Counted from the stretch's first letter, positions 1-8,737 are shown. The stretch is DNA of 64,000 nt from Streptomyces kaniharaensis (GCF_009569385.1 NZ_WBOF01000001.1:4999501-5063500), one strand, 5' to 3'. Numbers and translations: made by a program. Notes: generated by a model not told the origin, from the sequence alone.

Positions 1-681
1 GTCCTGACCGCCCCGGGCAAGGGCGACGTGCCGAACATCGTGCACGGCGTCAACCACGACATGATCAAGCCGGACGAGCAGATCCTCTCCTGCGCCTCCT
101 GCACCACCAACGCGATCGTCCCGCCGCTCAAGGCGATGGAGGACGAGTACGGCGTGCTCCGCGGCCACGTGGAGACCGTCCACTCGTTCACCAACGACCA
201 GAACCTGCTGGACAACTACCACAAGGCCGACCGCCGCGGCCGCTCGGCACCGCTCAACATGGTGATCACCGAGACCGGTGCCGCCTCGGCCGTCGCCAAG
301 GCGCTGCCGGACCTCAAGGCGAAGATCAGCGGCAGCTCGATCCGCGTGCCGGTGCCGGACGTCTCGATCGCCATCCTCAACCTGCAGCTGAAGCGCGAGA
401 CCAACCGCGAGGAGGTCCTGGACTACCTGCGCAACGTCTCGCTGACGTCGCCGCTGAAGCGCCAGATCGACTTCATCGACTCCCCCGACGCGGTGTCGAG
501 CGACTTCATCGGCTCGCGCCACGCCTCGATCGTCGACGCCGGCGCCACCAAGGTCGACGGCGACAACGCGATCCTCTACCTGTGGTACGACAACGAGTTC
601 GGCTACTCCTGCCAGGTCGTCCGGGTCGTCCAGTACATCTCGGGCGTCGAGTACCCGACCTACCCGGCTCCGGCGGTCTGA
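1..681 (+). CDS. gap: Glyceraldehyde-3-phosphate dehydrogenase, 3' part
   Basis: This is the C-terminal 226 residues of a GAPDH; the reading frame is open at base 1, so the NAD-binding N-terminus lies outside the window. The enzyme oxidises glyceraldehyde 3-phosphate to 1,3-bisphosphoglycerate in cytoplasmic glycolysis. The catalytic cysteine motif is visible as SCASCTTNAIV (codons about 30-40), followed by HSFTNDQNLLD, the ITETGAA substrate-binding stretch, and the C-terminal signature WYDNEFGYS. The SCASC form and VITETGAA differ from the textbook SNASC and PTSTGAA, so this looks like the divergent, longer actinomycete paralogue rather than classical GapA. The gene ends just before a strong terminator. 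Confidence 0.93.
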   Translation, partial: VLTAPGKGDVPNIVHGVNHDMIKPDEQILSCASCTTNAIVPPLKAMEDEYGVLRGHVETVHSFTNDQNLLDNYHKADRRGRSAPLNMVITETGAASAVAKALPDLKAKISGSSIRVPVPDVSIAILNLQLKRETNREEVLDYLRNVSLTSPLKRQIDFIDSPDAVSSDFIGSRHASIVDAGATKVDGDNAILYLWYDNEFGYSCQVVRVVQYISGVEYPTYPAPAV

Positions 682-1001
682 TCCGTCCGATGCCGTAGCG
701 CGGTAGTGCGGCGATGCATGAGCGGCGGTGGGCGGCGACCAGTGTGGTCGCCGCCCACCGCCGTCTGCCTTTCCCGCGTCGTGGATCAGGCGGCGCGATC
801 TGACCGTGCCGGGCGGTGGATCGAGGAGCTCGGATATCGGCTGCTGGCCCAGGCCTCGACGTGACGGAATGTCGGAGTCGGCCGGGGTGGACGCCGCCGG
901 ATTGCGCCGGCGGCCGGGGCTGAGCAGGGCGAACCCGCCCGGAGTCCGGCCGGGGCGGGCGGCTATCTTGATGGGTCACGGACAGCAGGAGGGAGCGGGC
1001 G
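682..1001. other. Intergenic region gap to lipoprotein
   Basis: 320 bases without a convincing gene. It holds the gap terminator (723-763) and, at its end, a purine-rich ribosome binding site (AGGAGGGAG) before the ATG at 1002. TATCTT at 964-969 could be a -10 box, but I see no convincing -35. Open frames on both strands here are antisense or GC-bias shadows. Confidence 0.5.
723..763 (+). terminator. Strong hairpin terminator after gap
   Basis: An 18-bp perfect inverted repeat (724-741 against 745-762) with a 3-nt loop GTG, extended by one C-G pair to 723/763. It starts 42 bases after the gap stop codon. There is only a short pyrimidine run after it, as is common for GC-rich actinomycete terminators. 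Confidence 0.85.
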
Positions 1002-1814
1002 ATGGGCAAGGTCGGTCGGCGGATGGCCACCGCGGTGGCGGTCGGCGTGCTGGTGGGGGTGCTCGGCGGGTGCGCGTCGGACGGCTCGGAGGCTGTCAAG
1101 GGCGCGGCGGGCAGCGCGAGTTCGGGATCGAGTGCGGCGCCCTCGGCGAGCGCGGCGGCCAGCGCGCAGGCGTCTGCCCCCGCCGCCTCCGGCGCGGCTT
1201 CGGTGCCCGCGTCCGCCGGCGCCACGGCGTCTGCCGTAGCCGGTGGCACCGGCGCGCCCGTGCCGCCGCCGGCGGGCGGGGCCGGTGCACCCGGGGCCGA
1301 CTCGGACGCGGTGCTGCTGGACGACAAGGTGGTCATGCGGGTGCTGCCGGACCAGAAGGCGATGGCCGGGTGGGAGGAGGAGAAGCGGCGCGTCGACACC
1401 GCCGACCACGCCACCACCTGCACCGCGACGGCACCCTGCACGGGCAAGCCGCTGAGCGGGTCGGTCCGGTTCTCCTCGGGGGACCTCGTCGCGCGGTTCA
1501 TGGTCGACACCCTGCCGACCCGGGACGCGGCGAAGGACCGTCTCAAGGAGACCTACGCCTCGTACCGGAGCGGGCCGTTCAAGGCCGTGGACGTCGCGGT
1601 GCTGGGCAGCGAGAGCCAGGCCTTCCAGGGGCAGCTGGCCGGCAGCGAAGGCGTCGGCATCGTGGTGCGGTCGGGCACTGTGGTGGCGAGCGTGACGACC
1701 GAGGGCGGCCCGGCGGACGTCGCGGCGGCTCGGCGGTTCGCCGCGATGCTGGTCAAGCGGATCGAACAGGCGCAGGCGGGGAAGGCGCCGGACGCGGGGC
1801 TCGGTCCGAACTGA
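1002..1814 (+). CDS. Putative lipoprotein, function unknown
   Basis: A 270-residue exported lipoprotein. The N-terminus has basic residues (MGKVGRRM), a hydrophobic run and a lipobox LGGC, so Cys25 would be lipidated. After it comes a low-complexity Ala/Ser/Gly/Pro linker to about residue 100, then a folded domain of about 150 residues with a CTATAPC cysteine pair and no family I recognise. The start is supported by AGGAGGGAG 6-10 bases upstream. The gene stands alone between the gap terminator and the ATCTGT-repeat region. The domain could be a surface-sensing or adhesion-type module; nothing catalytic is visible. Confidence 0.8.
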   Translation: MGKVGRRMATAVAVGVLVGVLGGCASDGSEAVKGAAGSASSGSSAAPSASAAASAQASAPAASGAASVPASAGATASAVAGGTGAPVPPPAGGAGAPGADSDAVLLDDKVVMRVLPDQKAMAGWEEEKRRVDTADHATTCTATAPCTGKPLSGSVRFSSGDLVARFMVDTLPTRDAAKDRLKETYASYRSGPFKAVDVAVLGSESQAFQGQLAGSEGVGIVVRSGTVVASVTTEGGPADVAAARRFAAMLVKRIEQAQAGKAPDAGLGPN

Positions 1815-1843
1815 CGCTCCGGTGAGTGGACGGACAACGGACG

Positions 1844-1893
1844 GATAACAGATGACAGAATCTGTTCGCTGAAATCTGTCATCTGTTATCTGT
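1844..1893. promoter_or_regulatory. Inverted and direct ACAGAT/ATCTGT repeat cluster
   Basis: A perfect 16-bp inverted repeat, GATAACAGATGACAGA (1844-1859) against its complement at 1875-1890, with a 15-nt centre. ATCTGT occurs at 1860-1865, 1874-1879, 1881-1886 and 1888-1893, and ACAGAT at 1848-1853; AACAGAT...ATCTGTT (1847-1866) is a nested second palindrome. The area is distinctly AT-richer than its surroundings. The array suggests a multi-site operator; the hairpin could also act as a terminator for the upstream lipoprotein gene. The binding protein is unknown. Confidence 0.6.
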
Positions 1894-1931
1894 TCCTTGT
1901 CATCTGCTGGCCGGCCCTCGACGAAGCCCTC

Positions 1932-3312
1932 GTGCGCGCAAGGGAGTTGCACGCCGCCGGCGGCATCTCCGACGACGACTACCTGATCGTGCTCCAGTGC
2001 CGGGCCTTCGCCGCGCACCACGACCTGGTGGATGCGCTGCCCGAGCCGCCCGCCGAGGCCGTGGCGCGGTTCGAGGAGGCCGTCCGCGCCTACGGGACGG
2101 AGAGCGCCGCGCTCGGCTCGATCCGCCGCGCCGCCGCCTCGCGGCAGTACGCCGCCGACGCCGCCGCCCGGCAGGGCCGGATGGCCGAGGCCGCGGCCGA
2201 ACTGCGCGAGGTCATGGCGCAGTTGGACGCGGCGGAACTGCCCATGGCAGACACCGCGGGTGCTCGGACTGCTCGGCCAGGTGCTGCTGCAGAACGGCGA
2301 AGCCGCCCAGGCCGTCGAGGTGTTCCACCGGGCGCTGGCCGAGGCCGGCCGCTGGGGCGACGACTCCTATCCGTTCGCCCCCACCTACATGATGCTCGGC
2401 CACGCGAGCGCGTGCGCCGGTGACGAGGGCGCGGCGATCCGGGCGCTGTCCGAGGCCGCCGCCCGCTTCGACCGCAAGGGTCGGGCCGCCGTCGAGGAGG
2501 CCGCCCAGGTGCGGCTCCAGCTCGCCGACCTGCTGCGCGGCAACGTACGGGCGGCGGACGCGGTGGCCGTACTGGAGTCGGTGCTGCTCGACGCCGCCGC
2601 CCCGGACCTGGACGAGCGGATGCTCGCCCAGGTCCGGCTCGACCTCGCCCGCGGGCTGTCCGAGCTGGAGGAGCACCGGGACGCGGCCGAGGAGTACCTG
2701 AGGCTCGCCGACGCCGTCGCGGGCTGGGAGGACCAGTCCACCCACACCATGGTCGCCTGCGAGGCCTCCCTCGCACTGGCCCGGGCGGACCGCTGGGAGG
2801 CCGTCGAGGCCGCCCGCGAGCGCGCCCTCGCGGCGCACGCCAAGGCGCCCCAGTGGGACCAGATGGTCGGGACGCTGCGCGAGTTCGCCAAGCTGGTGAT
2901 TCGCGAGCACGGCTCGGACCGGATGGACGCCGCGCTCGCCCTGCTGGCCGAGGCGGACGCCGTCGGGGAGGCCGCCGAGCGGGCCGGTGCGTCGTACAAC
3001 TCGTGGTTCCTGCGCGGTGGTTCGCACTACGAACGGGCGCGCTGCCTGGCCATCGCCGGGCGGTTCGAGGAGGCGCTGGCCGAGGTCGAGCGGGCCGTCC
3101 CGGCGTACGAGGAGGGCGGCCGGCCCGCCGAGTCGCCGCGCGCCGAGGCGGTCCGGCTGGCCGCGCTGATCGAGGGTGCCGACCTCGGCCGGACGCAGGC
3201 GGCGGTGGCCCGGCTGACCGCCGCCATCACCCGCTGCCAGGCCGTCGGGCTGCCGGAGGCGGCGGAGATCCTGGCGGACCTGCGGCAGCGGATCGCGGCG
3301 AGCGAGAGCTGA
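1932..3312 (+). pseudogene. TPR-repeat protein, 5'-truncated and frameshifted
   Basis: Two adjacent reading frames encode one continuous helical TPR-like protein. The first frame (from GTG 1932) runs through AQLDAAELPMADTA; it then needs loss of one G from the GGG run at 2258-2260 to continue as VLGLLGQVLLQNGEAAQAV in the second frame, which reads to 3312. Joined, about 460 residues show repeated helix pairs with A/L/E spacing typical of tetratricopeptide repeats and an AITRCQAVGLPEAAEIL C-terminus. No ribosome binding site precedes the GTG and the N-terminus starts mid-helix (LDEALVRARELHAAGG), so it looks like the tail of a larger TPR protein. A sequencing error could explain the frameshift but not the missing 5' end. 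Confidence 0.7.
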
Positions 3313-3323
3313 GACGCGCGTGA

Positions 3324-3354
3324 GGGGCGGGCCCGGTGTACCCGGGCCCGCCCC
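3324..3354. terminator. Bidirectional terminator between TPR pseudogene and chitinase
   Basis: Perfect 13-bp stem (3324-3336 against 3342-3354) with a 5-nt loop, followed by CTTTCT. It lies between two converging genes, 12 bases after one stop and 37 bases after the other, so it can serve both. Confidence 0.8.
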
Positions 3355-3390
3355 CTTTCTCGTGCCGGAGGCCTCGTTGTGCCCGGGCCG

Positions 3391-4674
3391 TCAGCAGGGG
3401 CCGTCGTCGGCCCAGACGCCCCACTGGCCGCTGGCGCTCGGCACCTCGTTCAGCGTCCACCACTTGGCGTGGTACCGGTGGCCGTTGTACGAGACCTTGT
3501 TGCCCGCGGTGTACACGGTGCTCGCGCTCCACACCGGGTCGGTGCAGCTGCCCGGGGTGGTCGGCGGCGTCGTGGTCGGCGTGGTCGGGGGAGTGGTGGG
3601 CGGCGTCGCGCCGGCGAACTTCACCGTGTACTTGGTGAAGTCCCAGTCGTTCTGCGCCACGCTGGAACAGGAGCCGGACAGCCCCGGGTCCACCGGGCCC
3701 GGGCACTGGCGGTCGCGGTTGACCGACCAGTAGGTGTACCGCGCGAGGTTGTGCGCGGTGGCGAAGTCCAGCACGGTCTGGAAGTCCGCCTGCCGGAAGT
3801 ACTCGGCGGTGTCGGTGCGGCCGTTCATCATCGACACGCCCTCGTGGGCGTACGCGGTGGCCTCGGACCAGCCGAAGGTGGTCTGCAGGATGCGGTTGAA
3901 CTTCACCAGCGCGTCGGTCTGCGCGGCGGCGCCGTTGAACCCGCCGTCGAACGGCATGATCGAGTAGTTGTTCGGCGTGAAGCCCTGCGCCTTGGCCTCG
4001 TTGAGCATCTGCGTGCCGAACCAGCCGGTGCCCGAGGTGGTGCCGGCGGTGGTGATCGACACGTACAGGCCCGGGTTGTTCTGCTGGAGGATCCGGGCCG
4101 CGCCGATCTCGTTGTGGATGGCGGCGCTGTTCTCGTACTCCGGTTCCTCCAGGTCGAAGTCGATCGCCTTCAGCTGGTACCTGGTGATCACCTGCTGGTA
4201 CCCGGCGGCGGTCGCCTCCGGCGTGCCGCAGACCTGGCCGAGCTTGGTGCCGCCGTAGCCGCCGACCGACACCGAGACGTCCCCGCCCTTGCCGCGGATC
4301 GTCCGGATCACGGTGGGCATGGCGGTGTCGGTCTCGATCGAGGAGGTGCCGCCCCAGGCCGGGGCGCAGCTGCTGCCCTGGGCCAGGATGAAGGCCAGTT
4401 GAAAGGCCTTCTGTCCGGTGGCGTCCATCACCGCTGCGGCGTCCGGCGGGCTGTTGTCCTCGGGCATCAGGTACGGCGCGGAGGCGTACCAGTTGCTGCC
4501 CAGTCCGGTGGTGACGGTCGTGGTACCGGCGGCGGCGGACCCGGTGCCGGCCAGTGCGGCGACACCCCCCGCGACCAGCCCGAGCGTGCTTGCCACGGCG
4601 ACGGCGGCCCGGCGCCGGGCCGTGCGGGGGCGGCGGTGCAGGGGTGCGGAATGTGGGGGAAGAGCGCGTTCCAT
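3391..4674 (-). CDS. Secreted GH18 chitinase with C-terminal chitin-binding module
   Basis: A 427-residue extracellular chitinase hydrolysing beta-1,4-GlcNAc bonds of chitin. Order: signal peptide (basic RRPRTARRR, hydrophobic run, AAA cleavage region, residues 1-48), GH18 barrel (about 50-345) with the DxDxE catalytic motif in AIDFDLEEPEY and the SVSVGGYGG strand, a Pro/Thr linker of PTTP repeats, and a CBM5/12 module with AKWWT and a C-terminal DDGPC. ATG 4674 is preceded by GGAAAGG at a good distance; the longer open frame upstream is non-coding. A DasR-type operator lies about 115 bases upstream, which fits GlcNAc-controlled expression. Confidence 0.93.
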   Translation of the reverse strand: MERALPPHSAPLHRRPRTARRRAAVAVASTLGLVAGGVAALAGTGSAAAGTTTVTTGLGSNWYASAPYLMPEDNSPPDAAAVMDATGQKAFQLAFILAQGSSCAPAWGGTSSIETDTAMPTVIRTIRGKGGDVSVSVGGYGGTKLGQVCGTPEATAAGYQQVITRYQLKAIDFDLEEPEYENSAAIHNEIGAARILQQNNPGLYVSITTAGTTSGTGWFGTQMLNEAKAQGFTPNNYSIMPFDGGFNGAAAQTDALVKFNRILQTTFGWSEATAYAHEGVSMMNGRTDTAEYFRQADFQTVLDFATAHNLARYTYWSVNRDRQCPGPVDPGLSGSCSSVAQNDWDFTKYTVKFAGATPPTTPPTTPTTTPPTTPGSCTDPVWSASTVYTAGNKVSYNGHRYHAKWWTLNEVPSASGQWGVWADDGPC

Positions 4675-4788
4675 GGGAAGCCTTTCCGGAAACGACAGGG
4701 GGAACTGGCCCGTTCGCGCCGGATGTGGGGGTGGCGCGGGCACAGGCCGAACGGCCCGGGGGCGTGGGGTAGTTGCCCGGGGACTGTC

Positions 4789-4804
4789 ACTGGTATAGAC
4801 CTGT
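4789..4804. promoter_or_regulatory. dre-like DasR operator upstream of chitinase
   Basis: ACTGGTATAGACCTGT matches the palindromic dre consensus ACTGGTCTAGACCAGT at 14 of 16 positions (differences at positions 7 and 14). It lies 115 bases upstream of the chitinase start. DasR is the GntR-family repressor of chitin and GlcNAc genes in Streptomyces, relieved by glucosamine 6-phosphate; the regulator itself is not in this window. Confidence 0.75.
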
Positions 4805-4886
4805 TGAGGGAGCCCGGTCAACCCCTGCGGCGGCCGCGGCCCCGCGGACACGGATGCCCCAGGACCTGGGCGGGTGTGACGTCGGG

Positions 4887-5888
4887 TCAGGCGAACGCGC
4901 GGCGCTGCGGTCCGGACGGGCGGCCCGGTGGGGCTGGGACGGGGCCGGCGGACTTGAGGGTGCGGAGGACGGGGGCGGACTCCAGAGCGGTGATGCCGGG
5001 CAGCGCGGCGAGGTGGTGGGTGAGGTAGCGGTGCAGGTCGGCCGGGTCGGCGCAGAGGGCGGTCGCGGCCAGGTTGGTGGGGCCCGTGGTGGCGGCGACG
5101 AAGGCGAGTTCGCGGTGGTGGGTGAGCGCGCGGGCGACACGGTCGAGGTGGGCGGGGGCGACGGTCATCCAGAGGAGCGCCTGGAGGCCGACGCCGAGCA
5201 GGCGGGGGTCCAGTTCGACGTCGAGGAAGACGGTGCCGTCGGCGCGGAGTTCGGCGAGCCGGCGGGCGACGGTGGCGGGGGTGCGGCCGGTGGCGGCGGC
5301 GAGGTCGCCGAGCGCGGTGCGGCCGTCGTGGTGGAGGGCGCATATCAGTGCTCGGTCGGAGTCGTCCAGGCCGGCCATCGGCCGTGCGGGGCGCTCGAAC
5401 ATCGGCCGGAGCCGCGCCTGCTGGTCCTCGTCCAGGGCCTCGGCGCTGCCCGGCCACACGGTCGGGCCGCCGCGGTAGGTGTGCAGGAGGCAGTGGGCGG
5501 AGACGGCGGTGACGGTGGCGGCGCGCGGGATGTCGCGCAGCAGCAGGCTGTGGCCGTCGTCGCCGGGGGCGGTCTCGACGATGGCGGTGATCTCGGTGCC
5601 GCCGGAGGTGAGCTTCACCCAGGCCGTGTCGCCGCGCCGCACCAGCGCCTGGGCGAGGCTCTGGGCGGCGTGCGGACCGGCGCTGAGGCGGAGCAGCCAC
5701 CGGGTGCGACCGGTGCGGTGCGGGTCGGCGAGTCCGACGATCCGCAGGCCGGCCTCGGCGCGCAGACGCCGGTAGCGGCGCGCGACGGTCTGCGGCGAGA
5801 CGCCGAGGACGGCCGCGACGCGGCCGAACGGGGCGCGGCCGTCGATCCGCAGCGCGTGGACGAGGGCGCGGTCGAGCTCATCGAGCAT
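4887..5888 (-). CDS. Lrp/AsnC-family regulator, tandem duplicated architecture
   Basis: 333 residues containing two Lrp/AsnC units in tandem. The first HTH (about residues 1-45, LDELDRALVHALRIDGRAP) is followed by a RAM-like ligand-binding domain; the second HTH begins LDDSDRALICALHHDGR (about residue 174) and is followed by another RAM-like domain. Usual Lrp proteins are about 150 residues with one unit, but two-unit forms are known in actinomycetes. The start overlaps the end of the upstream MFS gene by 11 bases, so both are co-transcribed and translationally coupled. It probably controls its own exporter operon in response to an amino acid or similar small molecule. Confidence 0.88.
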   Translation of the reverse strand: MLDELDRALVHALRIDGRAPFGRVAAVLGVSPQTVARRYRRLRAEAGLRIVGLADPHRTGRTRWLLRLSAGPHAAQSLAQALVRRGDTAWVKLTSGGTEITAIVETAPGDDGHSLLLRDIPRAATVTAVSAHCLLHTYRGGPTVWPGSAEALDEDQQARLRPMFERPARPMAGLDDSDRALICALHHDGRTALGDLAAATGRTPATVARRLAELRADGTVFLDVELDPRLLGVGLQALLWMTVAPAHLDRVARALTHHRELAFVAATTGPTNLAATALCADPADLHRYLTHHLAALPGITALESAPVLRTLKSAGPVPAPPGRPSGPQRRAFA

Positions 5889-7317
5889 GCGTGGTCCCCA
5901 GGGGTTCGGCGGCAGGTTCCGATTCTGCCGCGACCGGGCGGCCGGCCGTGTGCATCAACCGCCCTGCTGCAGCGACCACGGCCAGTGCGGCGAGGCTCGC
6001 CCAGCAGGCCCGCTGCGCCCCGCCGCCGGCCGCCGATGCCAGGTAGACGCGGCCGAGTACGGCGACACCGAGGGTGGCGCCGAGTTGCTGGACGGCGTTG
6101 AGGAGGCCCGCGGCGGAGCCGATCTCCTGCGGTCGGAGCGGATGCAGGGCCGCGGTGAAGAACGCGGGCGTGAACAGGCCCTGCCCGATGCCGACGACGG
6201 CGAGCGCGCACGGCAGCAGCGCGGGGTGGTCGGCCGCGTCGAACGCGCCTGCGGTGGCCGCCACACCCGCCGCCATGACCGCGAGCCCGGCGGCGAGCAC
6301 CGCCGAACCGTACCGGCGGACCAGGTGGGCGCCCGCGCACCAGGACGCGGCCGCCATCCCGGCCGAGCAGGGCAGGAGGGTCAGCCCCGAGGTCAACGCG
6401 TCGGCGCTGGAAGTGACTTGAAGGTGGAGGACGACGACGAGGGTGAGCCCGGTGCTGACCCCGAAGAACAACGCCGAACTCACCAGCGCGGCCGGAAACC
6501 GTGCGGACGTGAAGAGGCTGGTCTCGACGAGCGTGCCGCGCCCGCGTCGCGTGCCGCGCCGCTGCTGGACGGCGAAGGCCGCGGCGACCGCGAGCCCGGC
6601 GCCGAGCGAGGCGAGTGCAGAACCGTCCGTCACGCCGCCGTCGGACCTCAGCAGCGGAAGCACGATCAGCCCGGTGGCGAGGACCGCGAGTGCGGTGCCC
6701 GCCGGGTCGAGGCCGGGGCGCCGGGGTGCGCGGTCCTCGGCGAGGAATGGGGCGAGTGCGAGGACGGCGAGCGAGAGCGGGACGTTGACGAGGAACACCG
6801 CGCGCCAGGAGGAGCCGAACAGATCGGCGTGGGTGAGGACCCCGCCGAGGACCGGGCCACATACCGCCGCCAGACCCATCACCGGCCCGATGCTGCCGAG
6901 CGCGCGGGCCGTCTCGTCGCCGCGGAACATCGCCTTGATCAGGCCGATGGTCTGCGGCACGATCAGGGCCGCCGCCGCGCCCTGGACCGCCCGGAAGGCG
7001 ATCAGCACGCCGAGGGCGGGCGCGCAGGCGCAGGCCAGGGAGGCGAGCAGGAAACCGGCCACCCCGATCCGGAACATCCGCCGCCGTCCGGCCCGGTCGC
7101 CGAGCCGGGCGCCGGTGAGCAGGAGGACGGCGAACGGCAGGGTGTAGGCCGAGGTCAGCCATGGCACGGCGGATATCGGGCCGCCGAGTTCGGCGTGCAT
7201 GCGGGGTGCGGCGACCTGCACGATCGTCGTGTCCAGCAGGTTCATCGCCTCGGCGGTGAGCAGCGCGGCGAGCGCCGCCCAGCGGCGCGGATGGGGGCTC
7301 GGGGGGTTCGTGGACAA
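5878..7317 (-). CDS. MFS drug exporter, DHA2 (EmrB/QacA) type
   Basis: 479-residue integral membrane transporter with about 14 hydrophobic segments. Signatures of the DHA2 group are visible: LDTTIVQVAAP in helix 1 and GARLGDRAGRRRMF (motif A) between helices 2 and 3. It would export a hydrophobic compound using the proton gradient. I choose the TTG at 7317 because GAGGGAGAT stands about 5-8 bases upstream and the protein then begins MSTNPPSPHPRRW just before helix 1. It is the first gene of an operon with the overlapping Lrp-type regulator. The substrate cannot be inferred. Confidence 0.9.
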   Translation of the reverse strand: MSTNPPSPHPRRWAALAALLTAEAMNLLDTTIVQVAAPRMHAELGGPISAVPWLTSAYTLPFAVLLLTGARLGDRAGRRRMFRIGVAGFLLASLACACAPALGVLIAFRAVQGAAAALIVPQTIGLIKAMFRGDETARALGSIGPVMGLAAVCGPVLGGVLTHADLFGSSWRAVFLVNVPLSLAVLALAPFLAEDRAPRRPGLDPAGTALAVLATGLIVLPLLRSDGGVTDGSALASLGAGLAVAAAFAVQQRRGTRRGRGTLVETSLFTSARFPAALVSSALFFGVSTGLTLVVVLHLQVTSSADALTSGLTLLPCSAGMAAASWCAGAHLVRRYGSAVLAAGLAVMAAGVAATAGAFDAADHPALLPCALAVVGIGQGLFTPAFFTAALHPLRPQEIGSAAGLLNAVQQLGATLGVAVLGRVYLASAAGGGAQRACWASLAALAVVAAAGRLMHTAGRPVAAESEPAAEPLGTTHAR

Positions 7318-7809
7318 CGGGATCTCCCTCGGACGGCGGCCGGAACGCCCGCCACCCTCCGGCGTGCCCCGCCCCCGATCCAGCGAGCGGGCCCGTCATC
7401 GGCGAAAACCTCCATCGTGGGCTTTTGAATCGCGGATAAGTGCCGTCTCGGGAACTCAGCAGCCCGCCCCCCGACCCACCCGGCCACGGCTCCGGCCGAA
7501 GCCCCGGCCACCGCCCCGGCTCCGGCCCCGCCGGAGGCGCACGTCGAAGCCGCGCCGGCCGGCCCGACGGCGCGAAGCTGACGGTCGTTCGACCCTCGCG
7601 CCCACGACCGAGCGGAACAGGAAGAGAAGGAGGCCGACAACCATGACGAAGACGTGCATACGGGACTCCCCTCCCCGTGCGGGTTCCGTCCCGCCTCCCG
7701 ACAAAGCGGCGGAAACCCGGGACGTCCGGACAGCTGAATTCGTCTCCGATCTGACGTTCGGTGTCCATCGAATTACGATCCGCATCCACCGTGGGGCTAT
7801 CGTGGCGAC
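7318..7809. other. Intergenic region MFS to GNAT
   Basis: 492 bases between the TTG start of the MFS gene and the GNAT gene. The only plausible coding content is a short membrane peptide on the minus strand (7456-7659). The stretch 7738-7800 is AT-richer than its surroundings and probably contains the promoter of the GNAT gene, but no clear -10/-35 pair stands out. Confidence 0.4.
7456..7659 (-). CDS. Small basic membrane protein (putative)
   Basis: A 67-residue open frame with ATG at 7659 and GGAGGGG about 8 bases upstream. The first 21 residues form one hydrophobic segment (MHVFVMVVGLLLFLFRSVVG), followed by an Arg/Gly-rich tail, so it would be a single-pass membrane peptide with a cytoplasmic cationic tail. 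No family is recognised. The good ribosome binding site and helix argue for a gene; the low-complexity tail and lack of context argue against it. Confidence 0.4.
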   Translation of the reverse strand: MHVFVMVVGLLLFLFRSVVGARVERPSASRRRAGRRGFDVRLRRGRSRGGGRGFGRSRGRVGRGAGC

Positions 7810-8715
7810 GTGCTGAGGTCGTGGGATGCGGCGGTGGAGCGGGCGCAGGACCGGCTGGCGGCTGGGCCGCGGCTGACGGTGGTGCCCGAGGGTGAGGAAC
7901 GGCGGTTCGCGCTCTGGGACTTGGCGTCCCTGGTGGAGGGCGAGCTGGGGGAGTCGGTGGACCCGGACGGGCTCGCGCCGGAGGCCGAGCGCGGGTGGCG
8001 CGAGCGGCTGGGCGAGAGCGGCCGCGAGTGGCCGGGCGGCGAGCTGTACCGGCGCCGGTACTGGGTGCTCGCCGCGGACGGCGCGGTCGCCGGGACGGTG
8101 GCCGTGGACAACTGGACGAAGGGGCCCGGCCAGCTCGCCGTCTCCTCGCTCTACCTGCGGCCGGAGGCCCGTGGGTGCGGCCTGGCCGCCGGAGTGCTGG
8201 ACGAGGTGTACGCGGCGGCCGCCGCCGAGGGCCTGCCCGGCTTCCGGCTGGAGGCGCACTGGACCTGGCAGCACGCCGTCCGCTACTACCTGCGCCGCGG
8301 CCTGTGGGTGGTCGGCTGGAAGCACTCGATCGGACTGTCCCGGATGCCCCAGCTCCCGCCCTACCGGGTGCGGGAGGAGGACGGGCGGCTGCTCCTGCTG
8401 GTCGCGGACGGGCCGCAGGGCTGGGTGCCGCTGCTGGCCGCCGGGTGCGAGGGCCGCTGGCTGCGGCTGGACGAGACGGCCGCCTACCGGGGGACGGACG
8501 GCTGGGTGCGCGGCTACGCGCGCTCCACGCTGGCCCTGCACCTGGCCCTGGCGGGCCGGCCGCTGGTGCGAGGGCCGCAGTGGTGGGCGGAGGCGTGGCG
8601 CTGGTCGGACACCGGGGAGCCGGAGGGGCTGGCGTACAAGATCGAGCACTTCGAGCAGCTCGCCCAGGCGGCCGGACGGCGGGTCGTCAGCCCGTACCGG
8701 CCGGTGAGCCCATAA
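7810..8715 (+). CDS. GNAT-family N-acetyltransferase
   Basis: 301 residues starting at GTG 7810. The central part (about residues 75-180) has GNAT features: YWVLAADGAVAGTVAVDNW (beta strands 2-3), VSSLYLRPEARGCGLAAGVL (strand 4 and the acetyl-CoA pyrophosphate loop, R/Q-x-x-G-x-G/A variant), and ALRYYLRRG-like AVRYYLRRGL (helix 4, strand 6). The C-terminal 120 residues (WVPLLAAGCEGRWLRLDE onward) are an extra domain outside the minimal fold. The acceptor is unknown. The next gene starts 23 bases downstream on the same strand, so the two may form an operon. Confidence 0.78.
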   Translation: MLRSWDAAVERAQDRLAAGPRLTVVPEGEERRFALWDLASLVEGELGESVDPDGLAPEAERGWRERLGESGREWPGGELYRRRYWVLAADGAVAGTVAVDNWTKGPGQLAVSSLYLRPEARGCGLAAGVLDEVYAAAAAEGLPGFRLEAHWTWQHAVRYYLRRGLWVVGWKHSIGLSRMPQLPPYRVREEDGRLLLLVADGPQGWVPLLAAGCEGRWLRLDETAAYRGTDGWVRGYARSTLALHLALAGRPLVRGPQWWAEAWRWSDTGEPEGLAYKIEHFEQLAQAAGRRVVSPYRPVSP

Positions 8716-8737
8716 CGGAAGCTGGCACACTCGCGCC

